From Azovibrio restrictus (GTDB lineage: Bacteria > Bacteroidota > Bacteroidia > Chitinophagales > Chitinophagaceae), in the NCBI GenBank assembly GCA_029255605.1, contig JANLJF010000071.1, forward strand, positions 1 through 42,045: a stretch of DNA of 42,045 nt. Reading direction: 5' to 3'. Numbering within the stretch: the stretch's first letter is position 1; each line of letters starts with the position of its first letter. Below are positions 24,108 to 31,219 of this stretch, piece after piece. The notes beneath the pieces were generated by a model. It did no database searches. It saw only the letters and a program-made list of their open reading frames with translations, and had not been told where the DNA came from. The translations under genes and the position numbers were made by a program.

Positions 24108-25454
24108 ATGCCCGGATTTACGGTAGCGATAGTAGGAAGGCCCAACGTAGGAAAGTCAACATTGTTCAACAGGTTGCTGGAACAGCGTAAAGCGATAGTA
24201 GATGACGTGAGTGGTGTAACCCGCGACCGCCAGTATGGTGTAGCCGACTGGAATGGCAAAGCTTTCAACGTAATAGACACCGGTGGCTTCGTAGCCAATT
24301 CGGCCGATGTATTTGAAACAGAGATACGCAAACAGGTACAGATAGCTGTAGATGAGGCCAACCTCATTGTTTTTGTATGCGATACGGTTACCGGCATTAC
24401 CGACCAGGACCAGGATATGGCCAATATACTGCGCCGTAGCCCCAAACCGGTATTACTGGTGATAAATAAGGTAGATAATGCAGAACGTGCACTGGATGCT
24501 ACAGAGTTCTATTCATTAGGCTTCGATAAAACGTTCTTTATATCATCCATATCCGGTAGTGGTACGGGCGAATTGCTGGATGAAGTAGCCAGCCAGATAC
24601 CTGTTGAAGACAAAGAAGTAGAACTGGATGAGGATGGTAACGAAATAGAAACAGAACAGGAGACGATACCCAAATTTGCCATCATAGGCCAGCCCAATGC
24701 CGGTAAGTCTACCCTGCTGAATGCACTGATAGGTGAAGAGCGTACCATTGTTTCCAATATACCCGGCACTACGCGCGATACCATACATACGCACTATAAA
24801 CAATTCGGTAAAGAGTTCGTGCTGATAGATACTGCTGGATTGCGGAAGAAAAAGAATGTGCATGAAGACCTGGAGTTCTATTCGGTGATACGTGCCATAC
24901 GTGCTATGGATGAAGCCGATGTATGCCTGATGTTGATAGATGCCGAACAAGGTATGACCGCGCAGGATGTAAATATCTTCAGCCTGGCTACACGCAAGGG
25001 TAAAGGTATCGTGCTGCTGGTAAACAAGTGGGACCTGGTAGCTGAAAAGGAAACCAATACCGCCCGCGATTACGAGAAAGTCATCAAACAAAGGATAGCG
25101 CCATTTACAGATGTGCCTATCATCTTTATATCCGCTAAAGACAAGCAACGCATCTTCCATGCTATGGAAAAAGCACTGGAGGTATATGATAACAGGCAGC
25201 GTCGCATAGCTACTTCGGTACTGAACGACATTATGCTGAAAGAGATAGAACGCTTTGCGCCACCTATGTCGCGCGGGCATAGTGTAAAGATCAAGTTCGT
25301 ATCGCAGATACCTACTGCCGTACCTTCTTTTGCATTCTTTGCCAATTACCCGGATGCTATTAAAGACCCATACCGCAACTTCCTGGAGAACAAACTGCGC
25401 AGCCATTTCCAGTTTAGCGGTGTGCCCATCCGCATCTTCTTCCGTAAAAAATAA
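24108..25454 (+). CDS. der: Ribosome biogenesis GTPase Der
   Basis: An essential double GTPase for 50S subunit assembly. Two G domains in tandem: first with GRPNVGKST (residues ~9-17), DTGG and NKVD; second with GQPNAGKST (~190-198), DTAG and NKWD; then the KH-like C-terminal domain that contacts the second G domain and 23S rRNA. At 448 residues it has family length. A Glu/Asp-rich linker (~165-185) joins the G domains. The rimO gene follows after 23 bp, giving a small ribosome-related operon. Confidence 0.96.
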   Translation: MPGFTVAIVGRPNVGKSTLFNRLLEQRKAIVDDVSGVTRDRQYGVADWNGKAFNVIDTGGFVANSADVFETEIRKQVQIAVDEANLIVFVCDTVTGITDQDQDMANILRRSPKPVLLVINKVDNAERALDATEFYSLGFDKTFFISSISGSGTGELLDEVASQIPVEDKEVELDEDGNEIETEQETIPKFAIIGQPNAGKSTLLNALIGEERTIVSNIPGTTRDTIHTHYKQFGKEFVLIDTAGLRKKKNVHEDLEFYSVIRAIRAMDEADVCLMLIDAEQGMTAQDVNIFSLATRKGKGIVLLVNKWDLVAEKETNTARDYEKVIKQRIAPFTDVPIIFISAKDKQRIFHAMEKALEVYDNRQRRIATSVLNDIMLKEIERFAPPMSRGHSVKIKFVSQIPTAVPSFAFFANYPDAIKDPYRNFLENKLRSHFQFSGVPIRIFFRKK

Positions 25455-25477
25455 TAGCAGCTTAAAATATTGATATA

Positions 25478-26788
25478 GTGAAAACGAAAAAACTAAAACA
25501 GGATAAGGTAAATATCATAACACTGGGCTGCTCTAAAAATATGGTGGACAGTGAGGTGCTGAGTGGCCAGCTGAATGCCAATGGCATAAACGTAGCCCAC
25601 GAAAGCGAAAAGCTGGACCATAACATAGTGGTGGTGAATACCTGCGGATTTATAGACAAGGCTAAGGAAGAAAGCGTAAACACCATACTGGAACAGGTAG
25701 AACTGAAGAAGAAAGGAAAATTGGATAAAGTGTACATCACCGGCTGCCTGAGCGAACGCTACCGCAGCGACCTGATGACCGAAATACCCGAGGTAGATGC
25801 ATGGTTTGGCACTATGGAGCTGCCATTGATACTCAAGCAATTCAATGCAGACTATAAAACAGAACTGGTAGGCGAACGTCTGCTGAGCACACCCAAGCAC
25901 TACGCATACCTCAAGATATCTGAAGGTTGCAACCGTACCTGCTCCTTCTGCGCCATACCCCTGATGCGTGGTGGCCACATATCTAAAACCATAGAAGAAG
26001 TAGTAGCCGAGGCTAAGAAACTGGTATCTATGGGCGTGAAGGAAGTAATGCTGATAGCACAAGAGCTTACTTACTACGGCCTTGACATATACAAGAAGCG
26101 TGCATTGGCCGACCTGTTGAAGCACCTGAGCGATGTGCCGGGACTACAATGGATACGCCTGCATTATGCCTACCCTTCAAAATTCCCGCTGGATATACTG
26201 GATGTAATGCGCGAGCGCGATAATATCTGCAACTACCTGGATATGCCGCTGCAGCACATCTCCAACAATATGCTGAAGGCCATGAAACGCCAGATGGAAA
26301 CACAGGAGATATACGACCTGGTAGCTGCCATCCGCGATAAAGTGCCCGGTATAGCTATACGCAGCACCCTGATAGCCGGCTTTCCCGGTGAAACAAGGGA
26401 TGATGTGGACCAACTGAAGCAATTCCTGGAAGATGTAAGGCTGGACCGTGTAGGTATCTTTACTTACTCTCACGAAGAGAATACCAGCGCCTACGACTTG
26501 GAAGACAATATACTTGCCGAAGAGAAAGAAGCACGTGCACAGGAGATAATGGAAGTGCAGCAGGAAATATCGTATGAAAAGAACCAGGAGAAGATAGGCC
26601 AGACCTTCAAGGTGATAGTGGACAAGAAGGAAGCCGGACGCTATCTGGGCCGTACGGAGTTTGACAGCGTGGAGGTAGATAACGAGGTTATCATTAATAC
26701 CGACAAGCCACTGACACCCGGCGAGTTTGTGAATGTACACATCACTAAGGCATATGATTATGACCTGGAGGGCGATGTAGTAGCATAA
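25478..26788 (+). CDS. rimO: Ribosomal protein S12 methylthiotransferase RimO
   Basis: A radical SAM enzyme that adds a methylthio group to the conserved Asp of ribosomal protein S12. The N-terminal UPF0004 domain carries the three auxiliary-cluster cysteines (GCSKN, NTCGF, TGCLS). The radical SAM motif is CNRTCSFC (about residue 150). A TRAM domain closes the protein (~370-436). The start is GTG at 25478, 23 bp after der. The pair fits, as both act on the ribosome. The stop lies 3 bp from the stop of the convergent dprA. Confidence 0.95.
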   Translation: MKTKKLKQDKVNIITLGCSKNMVDSEVLSGQLNANGINVAHESEKLDHNIVVVNTCGFIDKAKEESVNTILEQVELKKKGKLDKVYITGCLSERYRSDLMTEIPEVDAWFGTMELPLILKQFNADYKTELVGERLLSTPKHYAYLKISEGCNRTCSFCAIPLMRGGHISKTIEEVVAEAKKLVSMGVKEVMLIAQELTYYGLDIYKKRALADLLKHLSDVPGLQWIRLHYAYPSKFPLDILDVMRERDNICNYLDMPLQHISNNMLKAMKRQMETQEIYDLVAAIRDKVPGIAIRSTLIAGFPGETRDDVDQLKQFLEDVRLDRVGIFTYSHEENTSAYDLEDNILAEEKEARAQEIMEVQQEISYEKNQEKIGQTFKVIVDKKEAGRYLGRTEFDSVEVDNEVIINTDKPLTPGEFVNVHITKAYDYDLEGDVVA

Positions 26789-26791
26789 GGA

Positions 26792-27889
26792 CTACTCCAC
26801 CCTGTACATCTTACCCGGCAGGGTCTTTACTAATCCCTGCATTTCGAGCAATAGCAGTGTAGATGCCAGTTGAGAACTGGTCATGCCACTTTTATGGTAC
26901 AGGTCATCGGCATGCATACTGTCTGCGCCCTGTAGCAGGTTCATCAGCGTTTGCTCATCGGGCGACAGGTTGATGAACAGTTGCTTCTGAACGGGCTTCT
27001 TTTTAGCCTTTCCCCAGTTCATCAGCTCCAACAGGTCTTCAGCACGGGTTATCATGGCGGCGGTATTGGTGCGTATCAGCTCATTGCACCCACCCGAACG
27101 CTTATCACTTACCCTGCCGGGGAATGCTGCCACATCACGGTTGTAGCTGGCAGCTATACGGGCAGTTATCAGCGCGCCACCTTTTATATCGCTTTCCACC
27201 ACTACGGTTACATCACTAAGCCCGGCCACTACCCTGTTGCGCATGGGGAAGTTCTCCTTCATAGGTATCGTACCCGACGGGAACTCTGTAAGCATACCAC
27301 CATGCTGCTGCATCTCTTTGGCTAACCCTCTATTACCTGCCGGGTACATCTGGTCGTGGCCATGACCTACTACACCTACGGTGGGTATATTGTTTTTCAG
27401 TGCCTCTTTATGGGCTATGGTATCAATACCATCGGCCAGGCCACTGGTAATGAGTATATCCTCCTGGTCGGCAAGACCGGCAATAAGGTCTTGCGTTAGT
27501 TTCAGGCCATAATCGGTACTGCGGCGGGTGCCTACTATGGCTACTATCTTCTGTGCATCCAGGTTGCCATTGCCTTTATAATACAGCAGCAGCGGACTAT
27601 CTATACATGCCTTCAGGCGTTGGGGGTAATTATCGTCCTGCAGCCATATGGGGTTGATGTTGTTTTCGGCGAGGTATGCCAGTTCTTTATCAGCACGTTC
27701 CATTACCACCTCATCGCGAAAGGCACGGGCACGTACTTCACCCATGCCCTCTATCATTTTCAGCTCTTTGAGCGGGGCATGAAATACCGCTGATGCCGAG
27801 CCGTATTGTGCCAGTAATGCCCTGCCTGTTTTAGGACCAGTTTGTTTTACAAAGGTGAGTGCCAGCCTATAGCGCCATTCTTCATTCAT
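26792..27889 (-). CDS. dprA: DNA processing protein DprA
   Basis: Binds incoming single-stranded DNA during natural transformation and loads RecA. The 365-residue protein has an N-terminal helix-hairpin-helix-like part (to ~75), the extended Rossmann domain with VGTRRSTDYG, ITSGLADGIDTIAHKEAL and ESDIKGGALITARIA, and a C-terminal winged helix (~300-365). Start at 27889 (MNEEWRYRLAL). It is preceded by a leader of about 145 nt with a stable predicted fold and a good promoter. It suggests competence, but no other com genes are in the window, and DprA also occurs in species not known to transform. Confidence 0.94.
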   Translation of the reverse strand: MNEEWRYRLALTFVKQTGPKTGRALLAQYGSASAVFHAPLKELKMIEGMGEVRARAFRDEVVMERADKELAYLAENNINPIWLQDDNYPQRLKACIDSPLLLYYKGNGNLDAQKIVAIVGTRRSTDYGLKLTQDLIAGLADQEDILITSGLADGIDTIAHKEALKNNIPTVGVVGHGHDQMYPAGNRGLAKEMQQHGGMLTEFPSGTIPMKENFPMRNRVVAGLSDVTVVVESDIKGGALITARIAASYNRDVAAFPGRVSDKRSGGCNELIRTNTAAMITRAEDLLELMNWGKAKKKPVQKQLFINLSPDEQTLMNLLQGADSMHADDLYHKSGMTSSQLASTLLLLEMQGLVKTLPGKMYRVE

Positions 27890-27912
27890 GGTTTAAAAAT
27901 ATTCAATTCCTC

Positions 27913-27966
27913 AGTTTGTTGTGTTTTGTTGTGAAATTTTCACTTTTTTCTTTTTCGCAACAAACT
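27913..27966 (-). promoter_or_regulatory. Structured 5' leader of dprA
   Basis: On the minus strand, AGTTTGTTG (complement of 27958-27966) pairs over 9 bp with CAACAAACT (complement of 27913-27921). Between them lies a hairpin, GTGAAAATTTCAC (27931-27943), flanked by purine-rich single strands. The fold ends 23 bp before the dprA ATG. Confidence 0.45.
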
Positions 27967-28040
27967 CAAAAATTGTTTCCGGTTGTTTTCGGTTTTCAGC
28001 AGGTAGTATCTTGTTTCTTTTTACGCTTACTTTACTATAG

Positions 28041-28071
28041 CAAATATACTACATTTTTAAAATATACGAAA
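28041..28071 (-). promoter_or_regulatory. Promoter of dprA
   Basis: Minus strand: TTTC (complement of 28068-28071), 19-bp spacer and TATATTTG (complement of 28041-28048). Start near 28034, so the leader is about 145 nt long. Confidence 0.55.
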
Positions 28072-28112
28072 ATGAAATAACCCAAAGTATACACCTTGGG
28101 CTATGAATGTAT

Positions 28113-28733
28113 TTAGTAAACAGTTACACTCCAGTCACCACCTGAAGTAGTAAAAGAATAGTTAGTAACAACTCCGTCATGAACTACTACACATGGTGGA
28201 ATTCCACCACATGGAAGATAACTTGTACCACAAAAGTCACAGCTTCCACAGGGCACAGAAGTAACAAATTGTGCAGAGAATGACCCACAATTTGGATTAT
28301 AAATTGTTCCACCATCATATGGAACAAAACCGCCGCCACCACTAGTAGTTTGGCATGTACCACCTGAAACAGGCCATCCCCCTGGCGCACAGGAAGACCA
28401 TACATCTGCTTTAAAAAAATTAAAGGACGAGGGTGGCCCAGACAAAGTAGCACTAGGTGTCCCTGCAGTTCCGGTGCTTATCCAAACAAAGTTTCCACCA
28501 ACAGCACTATTGGTCCCAATTGTTCCGGTAAAGCTATACGCAATAGAATTTCCAGCAGCCAGATATATCGCATCCAATTCATCAACGCTCATTGGTCCGC
28601 AGCCGGAATTGTCATCCGCATGTAGACGGATGAATACATCACCACAACTGTTATTGACAAGGGTGAGCTTTTGTGCTAATGCCGATGTGAGGGTGTAGCA
28701 TAGCAATGCGATTACTAAAATGGTTTTTCTCAT
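28113..28733 (-). CDS. Secreted cysteine-rich protein
   Basis: A 206-residue exported protein: signal peptide of ~21 residues (MRKTILVIALLCYTLTSALAQ), then a mature chain rich in Gly, Ser, Thr and with ten cysteines, six of them in the stretch from residue ~160 to ~185 (VPCGSCDFCG, LPCGG, PPCVV). This pattern suggests a disulfide-bonded extracellular protein. It has no T9SS sorting domain, so it may stay in the periplasm or leave by another way. The opening LTLVNNSCGDVFIRL is vaguely like thaumatin-type domains, but I would not assign it. A+T content is higher than in flanking genes. Confidence 0.65.
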   Translation of the reverse strand: MRKTILVIALLCYTLTSALAQKLTLVNNSCGDVFIRLHADDNSGCGPMSVDELDAIYLAAGNSIAYSFTGTIGTNSAVGGNFVWISTGTAGTPSATLSGPPSSFNFFKADVWSSCAPGGWPVSGGTCQTTSGGGGFVPYDGGTIYNPNCGSFSAQFVTSVPCGSCDFCGTSYLPCGGIPPCVVVHDGVVTNYSFTTSGGDWSVTVY

Positions 28734-28872
28734 GAGATTTTGTGTTTTAGGTAGTTAATGGAATATTCCAGCACACAACCTACAAAACACATTTATAAAA
28801 AACACCGGTGTTTTTCACAGTCTTTAACACTTAATCTTACGCTTACCTTACACAAGGTGCCGCATCTTATCT

Positions 28873-28880
28873 TATCTTTG
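28873..28880 (+). promoter_or_regulatory. -7 box for the DUF6438 lipoprotein gene
   Basis: TATCTTTG is a perfect TAnnTTTG match with a weak -33 region. Start near 28887 leaves a 30-nt leader before the ATG at 28917, which argues against the longer reading from 28758. Confidence 0.5.
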
Positions 28881-28916
28881 GCAACCGTAAAACCGATAAT
28901 TAAAACAAGTATTGTA

Positions 28917-29432
28917 ATGAAGAGATACGTTTCTGCTTTTGCCGTAGCCTCGCTGGCACTGATGTTTACTGCCTGCGCCCAGCAAAAGAAAACCACCGGC
29001 GGCACTACCAAAACGACTAAAACCACTAAAGCTATAGCCGGCGTTAGCTACATCAGCATGGAGCGTACTTCGTGCTTTGGCCGCTGCCCCTCTTACCAGG
29101 TAGAAATATTCCGCAATGGCGTAGTGCGCTATACCGGCAGGCAGTTTACCGAATATACCGGTGTGTACGAGCGCGAAATAGAGCCTAAAGACGCCCAGAA
29201 GCTGATGAAGGAATTTACCAACTACCGTGTAGATACGTGTAAGGATGTATATGAGAATATGATAGCCGATATACCGGGCATCATATACGGGTTTACCATA
29301 GATGGCAAGGAAAAGAAGATACACAATGCCCATTTTGGCCCTAAATACCTGGAAATAATGGCACGCAAAATAGATGCAGTGGCTAAGCCGGGTATAGGCT
29401 GGCGAAAGGTGGGAGATTTGCCCACAAAATAA
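28917..29432 (+). CDS. DUF6438 lipoprotein
   Basis: A 171-residue protein with a lipoprotein signal (MKRYVSAFAVASLALMFTAC, lipobox FTAC at 17-20), a Thr/Lys-rich linker and a DUF6438 domain opening with MERTSCFGRCPSYQVEIF and GVVRYTGR. The paired cysteines in SCFGRCPSY are conserved in this family. It should be anchored to a membrane facing the periplasm or surface; function unknown. The frame is open to 28758, but the promoter and signal peptide fix the start at 28917. A strong terminator follows. Confidence 0.78.
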   Translation: MKRYVSAFAVASLALMFTACAQQKKTTGGTTKTTKTTKAIAGVSYISMERTSCFGRCPSYQVEIFRNGVVRYTGRQFTEYTGVYEREIEPKDAQKLMKEFTNYRVDTCKDVYENMIADIPGIIYGFTIDGKEKKIHNAHFGPKYLEIMARKIDAVAKPGIGWRKVGDLPTK

Positions 29433-29440
29433 GTAGCATT

Positions 29441-29475
29441 AAAAAAGCCTTTTCAGATGTTGAAAAGGCTTTTTT
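29441..29475 (+). terminator. Terminator after the DUF6438 gene
   Basis: A long perfect stem AAAAAAGCCTTTTCA / TGAAAAGGCTTTTTT with a short loop, 8 bp after the stop. The A and T runs on both sides mean it could also work on the minus strand. Confidence 0.9.
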
Positions 29476-29489
29476 AATGTGTTATTACC

Positions 29490-29565
29490 TAAGTGCTTTA
29501 TCCCGGCAGATGCTTCAGCCATCCCGATATGCATCGGTCGGGCTTCTGAATGACAGCTTTTACGA
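29490..29565. repeat. Possible dispersed palindromic repeat
   Basis: Non-coding stretch with nested symmetry: CCGAT-ATGC-ATCGG at the centre (29525-29538), flanked by CTTCAG and CTGAAT. It resembles mobile small repeats common in Bacteroidota genomes, but only one copy is in the window. Confidence 0.3.
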
Positions 29566-29571
29566 ACTGCC

Positions 29572-29919
29572 TTACAGGTGCATTTTTTCTTTTTTGGCCA
29601 GTAGTTCTTCTACCGTTTCGCGATACATTTCATCGGGTACGCAGCAGTCTACCGGGCATACGGCAGCGCATTGCGGCTCATCGTGAAAGCCCTGGCATTC
29701 GGTACATTTATTGGGGGTAATGTAGTAGGTATCTACCGCTATCGGTTCGTGCTTTTCGTTCGCACCCGTTACAGAGCCATCCATCAATACGTAATCGCCC
29801 TTTACGCCGGTACCATCGGCCATAGCCCATTCCACGCCACCTTCATATATCGCGTTGTTGGGGCATTCGGGTTCGCAGGCACCACAGTTTATACACTCAT
29901 CCGTTATCTTTATAGCCAT
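29572..29919 (-). CDS. 2[4Fe-4S] ferredoxin
   Basis: A 115-residue electron carrier with two cluster motifs: [12 protein letters not shown] near the N-terminus (residues ~9-20) and [18 protein letters not shown] near residue 80, the second with an insertion between the second and third cysteines as in Allochromatium-type ferredoxins. A segment of ~50 residues separates the two motifs. The start is the ATG at 29919 ([10 protein letters not shown]); the frame is open upstream but without homologous sequence. It is divergent from the acyl-CoA reductase gene, a neighbourhood seen in many Bacteroidota. Confidence 0.92.
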   Translation of the reverse strand: MAIKITDECINCGACEPECPNNAIYEGGVEWAMADGTGVKGDYVLMDGSVTGANEKHEPIAVDTYYITPNKCTECQGFHDEPQCAAVCPVDCCVPDEMYRETVEELLAKKEKMHL

Positions 29920-29986
29920 AATTCTGAATCTTCTTTTGGTTATTGTGGCGGTAAAGTTACAATTTCGCACCCAAAATATAAATGGC

Positions 29987-30979
29987 ATGTTGACGACAGC
30001 AGGAAGAATAGCATTACTGGAACGGCTGGGCCACTATATGCAGGGGCAGGACGAAGCGTGGGAAACGGCGCAACAGCGGGCCGTGCAGGCCAATGGCTGG
30101 TTTACCCCCGGCAGTATAACACAGGCAGTCCGTAATATCGTTTCCCGGTTTCTGCAGGCCGATGCCTTACATGCATGGATAGCGCCCTACCCTGTGGCTA
30201 CCGCACCTAAAAAGGTGGGCATGGTGATGGCGGGTAATATACCATTGGTAGGGTTTCACGATTTTCTGTGCGGGTTTATGAGCGGGCACAACCTGCTGCT
30301 GAAACTATCGGGCAAAGACGAGGTGCTGCTGAAACACTTAGTAGAAAAACTGGTGGAATGGGAACCGGCAGTGGCTGAACAGGTGACGATAGCCGAGAAC
30401 CTGAAGGGCTGCGATGCCTATATAGCCACGGGCAGCAATAACACCGCCCGCTATTTTGAGCAATATTTTGGAAAATACCCCCACATCATCCGCCGAAACC
30501 GTACATCGGTAGCCCTACTGGATGGCAGCGAAACGCCAGAGGAGCTGGACAGGCTGGCTGATGATATCTTTACCTACTTTGGCCTGGGGTGCCGGAACGT
30601 GACGCAAGTTTGTGTGCCGCAGGACTATGACATGCCCCGGCTAATGGATGCCTGCAATAAGTATGCAGACATGATACACCACCATAAGTATAAGAACAAC
30701 TACGACTATTACCTGGCCATATACCTGCTGAACAGGGTACCCTACCTGAGCAATGACAGCCTGCTAATGGTAGAAAACGCATTGCCTTTCAGCGCCGTAA
30801 GTGTGCTGCACTACAGGCGCTATGACGATAAAAATGCCCTGCTGCAGGAATTAGGCAGCAGCGAGGATATACAATGTATAGTGGGGCACGGGCAAACTGC
30901 GTTTGGCACAGCACAGTCGCCGGCGCTAAGCGACTATGCCGACGGTGTGGATACGATGGCCTTCCTTGCAGGGCTGTAA
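29987..30979 (+). CDS. Acyl-CoA reductase (LuxC-like)
   Basis: A 330-residue protein of the LuxC/aldehyde dehydrogenase superfamily that would reduce an acyl-CoA or acyl thioester to the aldehyde with NADPH. The probable catalytic cysteine is in [12 protein letters not shown] (about residue 205); the NAD(P)-binding part includes [16 protein letters not shown] and [12 protein letters not shown]. The upstream reading from 29855 overlaps the divergent ferredoxin gene and is not real; the ATG at 29987 is used. The ferredoxin next door may be regulated together with it, but a direct electron link is an inference. The next gene starts 240 bp downstream. Confidence 0.85.
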   Translation: MLTTAGRIALLERLGHYMQGQDEAWETAQQRAVQANGWFTPGSITQAVRNIVSRFLQADALHAWIAPYPVATAPKKVGMVMAGNIPLVGFHDFLCGFMSGHNLLLKLSGKDEVLLKHLVEKLVEWEPAVAEQVTIAENLKGCDAYIATGSNNTARYFEQYFGKYPHIIRRNRTSVALLDGSETPEELDRLADDIFTYFGLGCRNVTQVCVPQDYDMPRLMDACNKYADMIHHHKYKNNYDYYLAIYLLNRVPYLSNDSLLMVENALPFSAVSVLHYRRYDDKNALLQELGSSEDIQCIVGHGQTAFGTAQSPALSDYADGVDTMAFLAGL

Positions 30980-31043
30980 CACTTGCAAACTGTCATATAT
31001 ATGTGCGGATTGTATTAATATCTCATTAAAATAGCGGGGCAAA

Positions 31044-31071
31044 TTGGTGTTTTATTTTAACACAAGGTTTG
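31044..31071 (+). promoter_or_regulatory. Possible promoter of the T9SS type B gene
   Basis: TTG at 31044-31046, 17-bp spacer and AAGGTTTG at 31064-31071 (one mismatch). The spacer contains GTGTT...AACAC, a 5-bp inverted pair. The leader would be about 140 nt. Nothing else was seen in the 240-bp gap. Confidence 0.3.
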
Positions 31072-31219
31072 CAAAAACCATAATTATTAGTATTTTAACA
31101 CCATTATTAGCAGCACATCGCCATTTGAGCACCACCAACGTTTGGAAGGCTTTTTGCTGTCATAATAATATAATACAGGATCATAGCAAGTTTTCAAATA
31201 ATAAGAAACAAGTTAACCC

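Noticed and set aside
24543-25406. A 287-residue minus-strand frame opposite der
   Set aside because: Shadow of der; no recognisable family and no promoter or start context.
28080-28100. Terminator CCCAA...TTGGG after the Cys-rich gene
   Set aside because: The stem is only 5-6 bp with a weak T tail on the minus strand; not strong enough to list.
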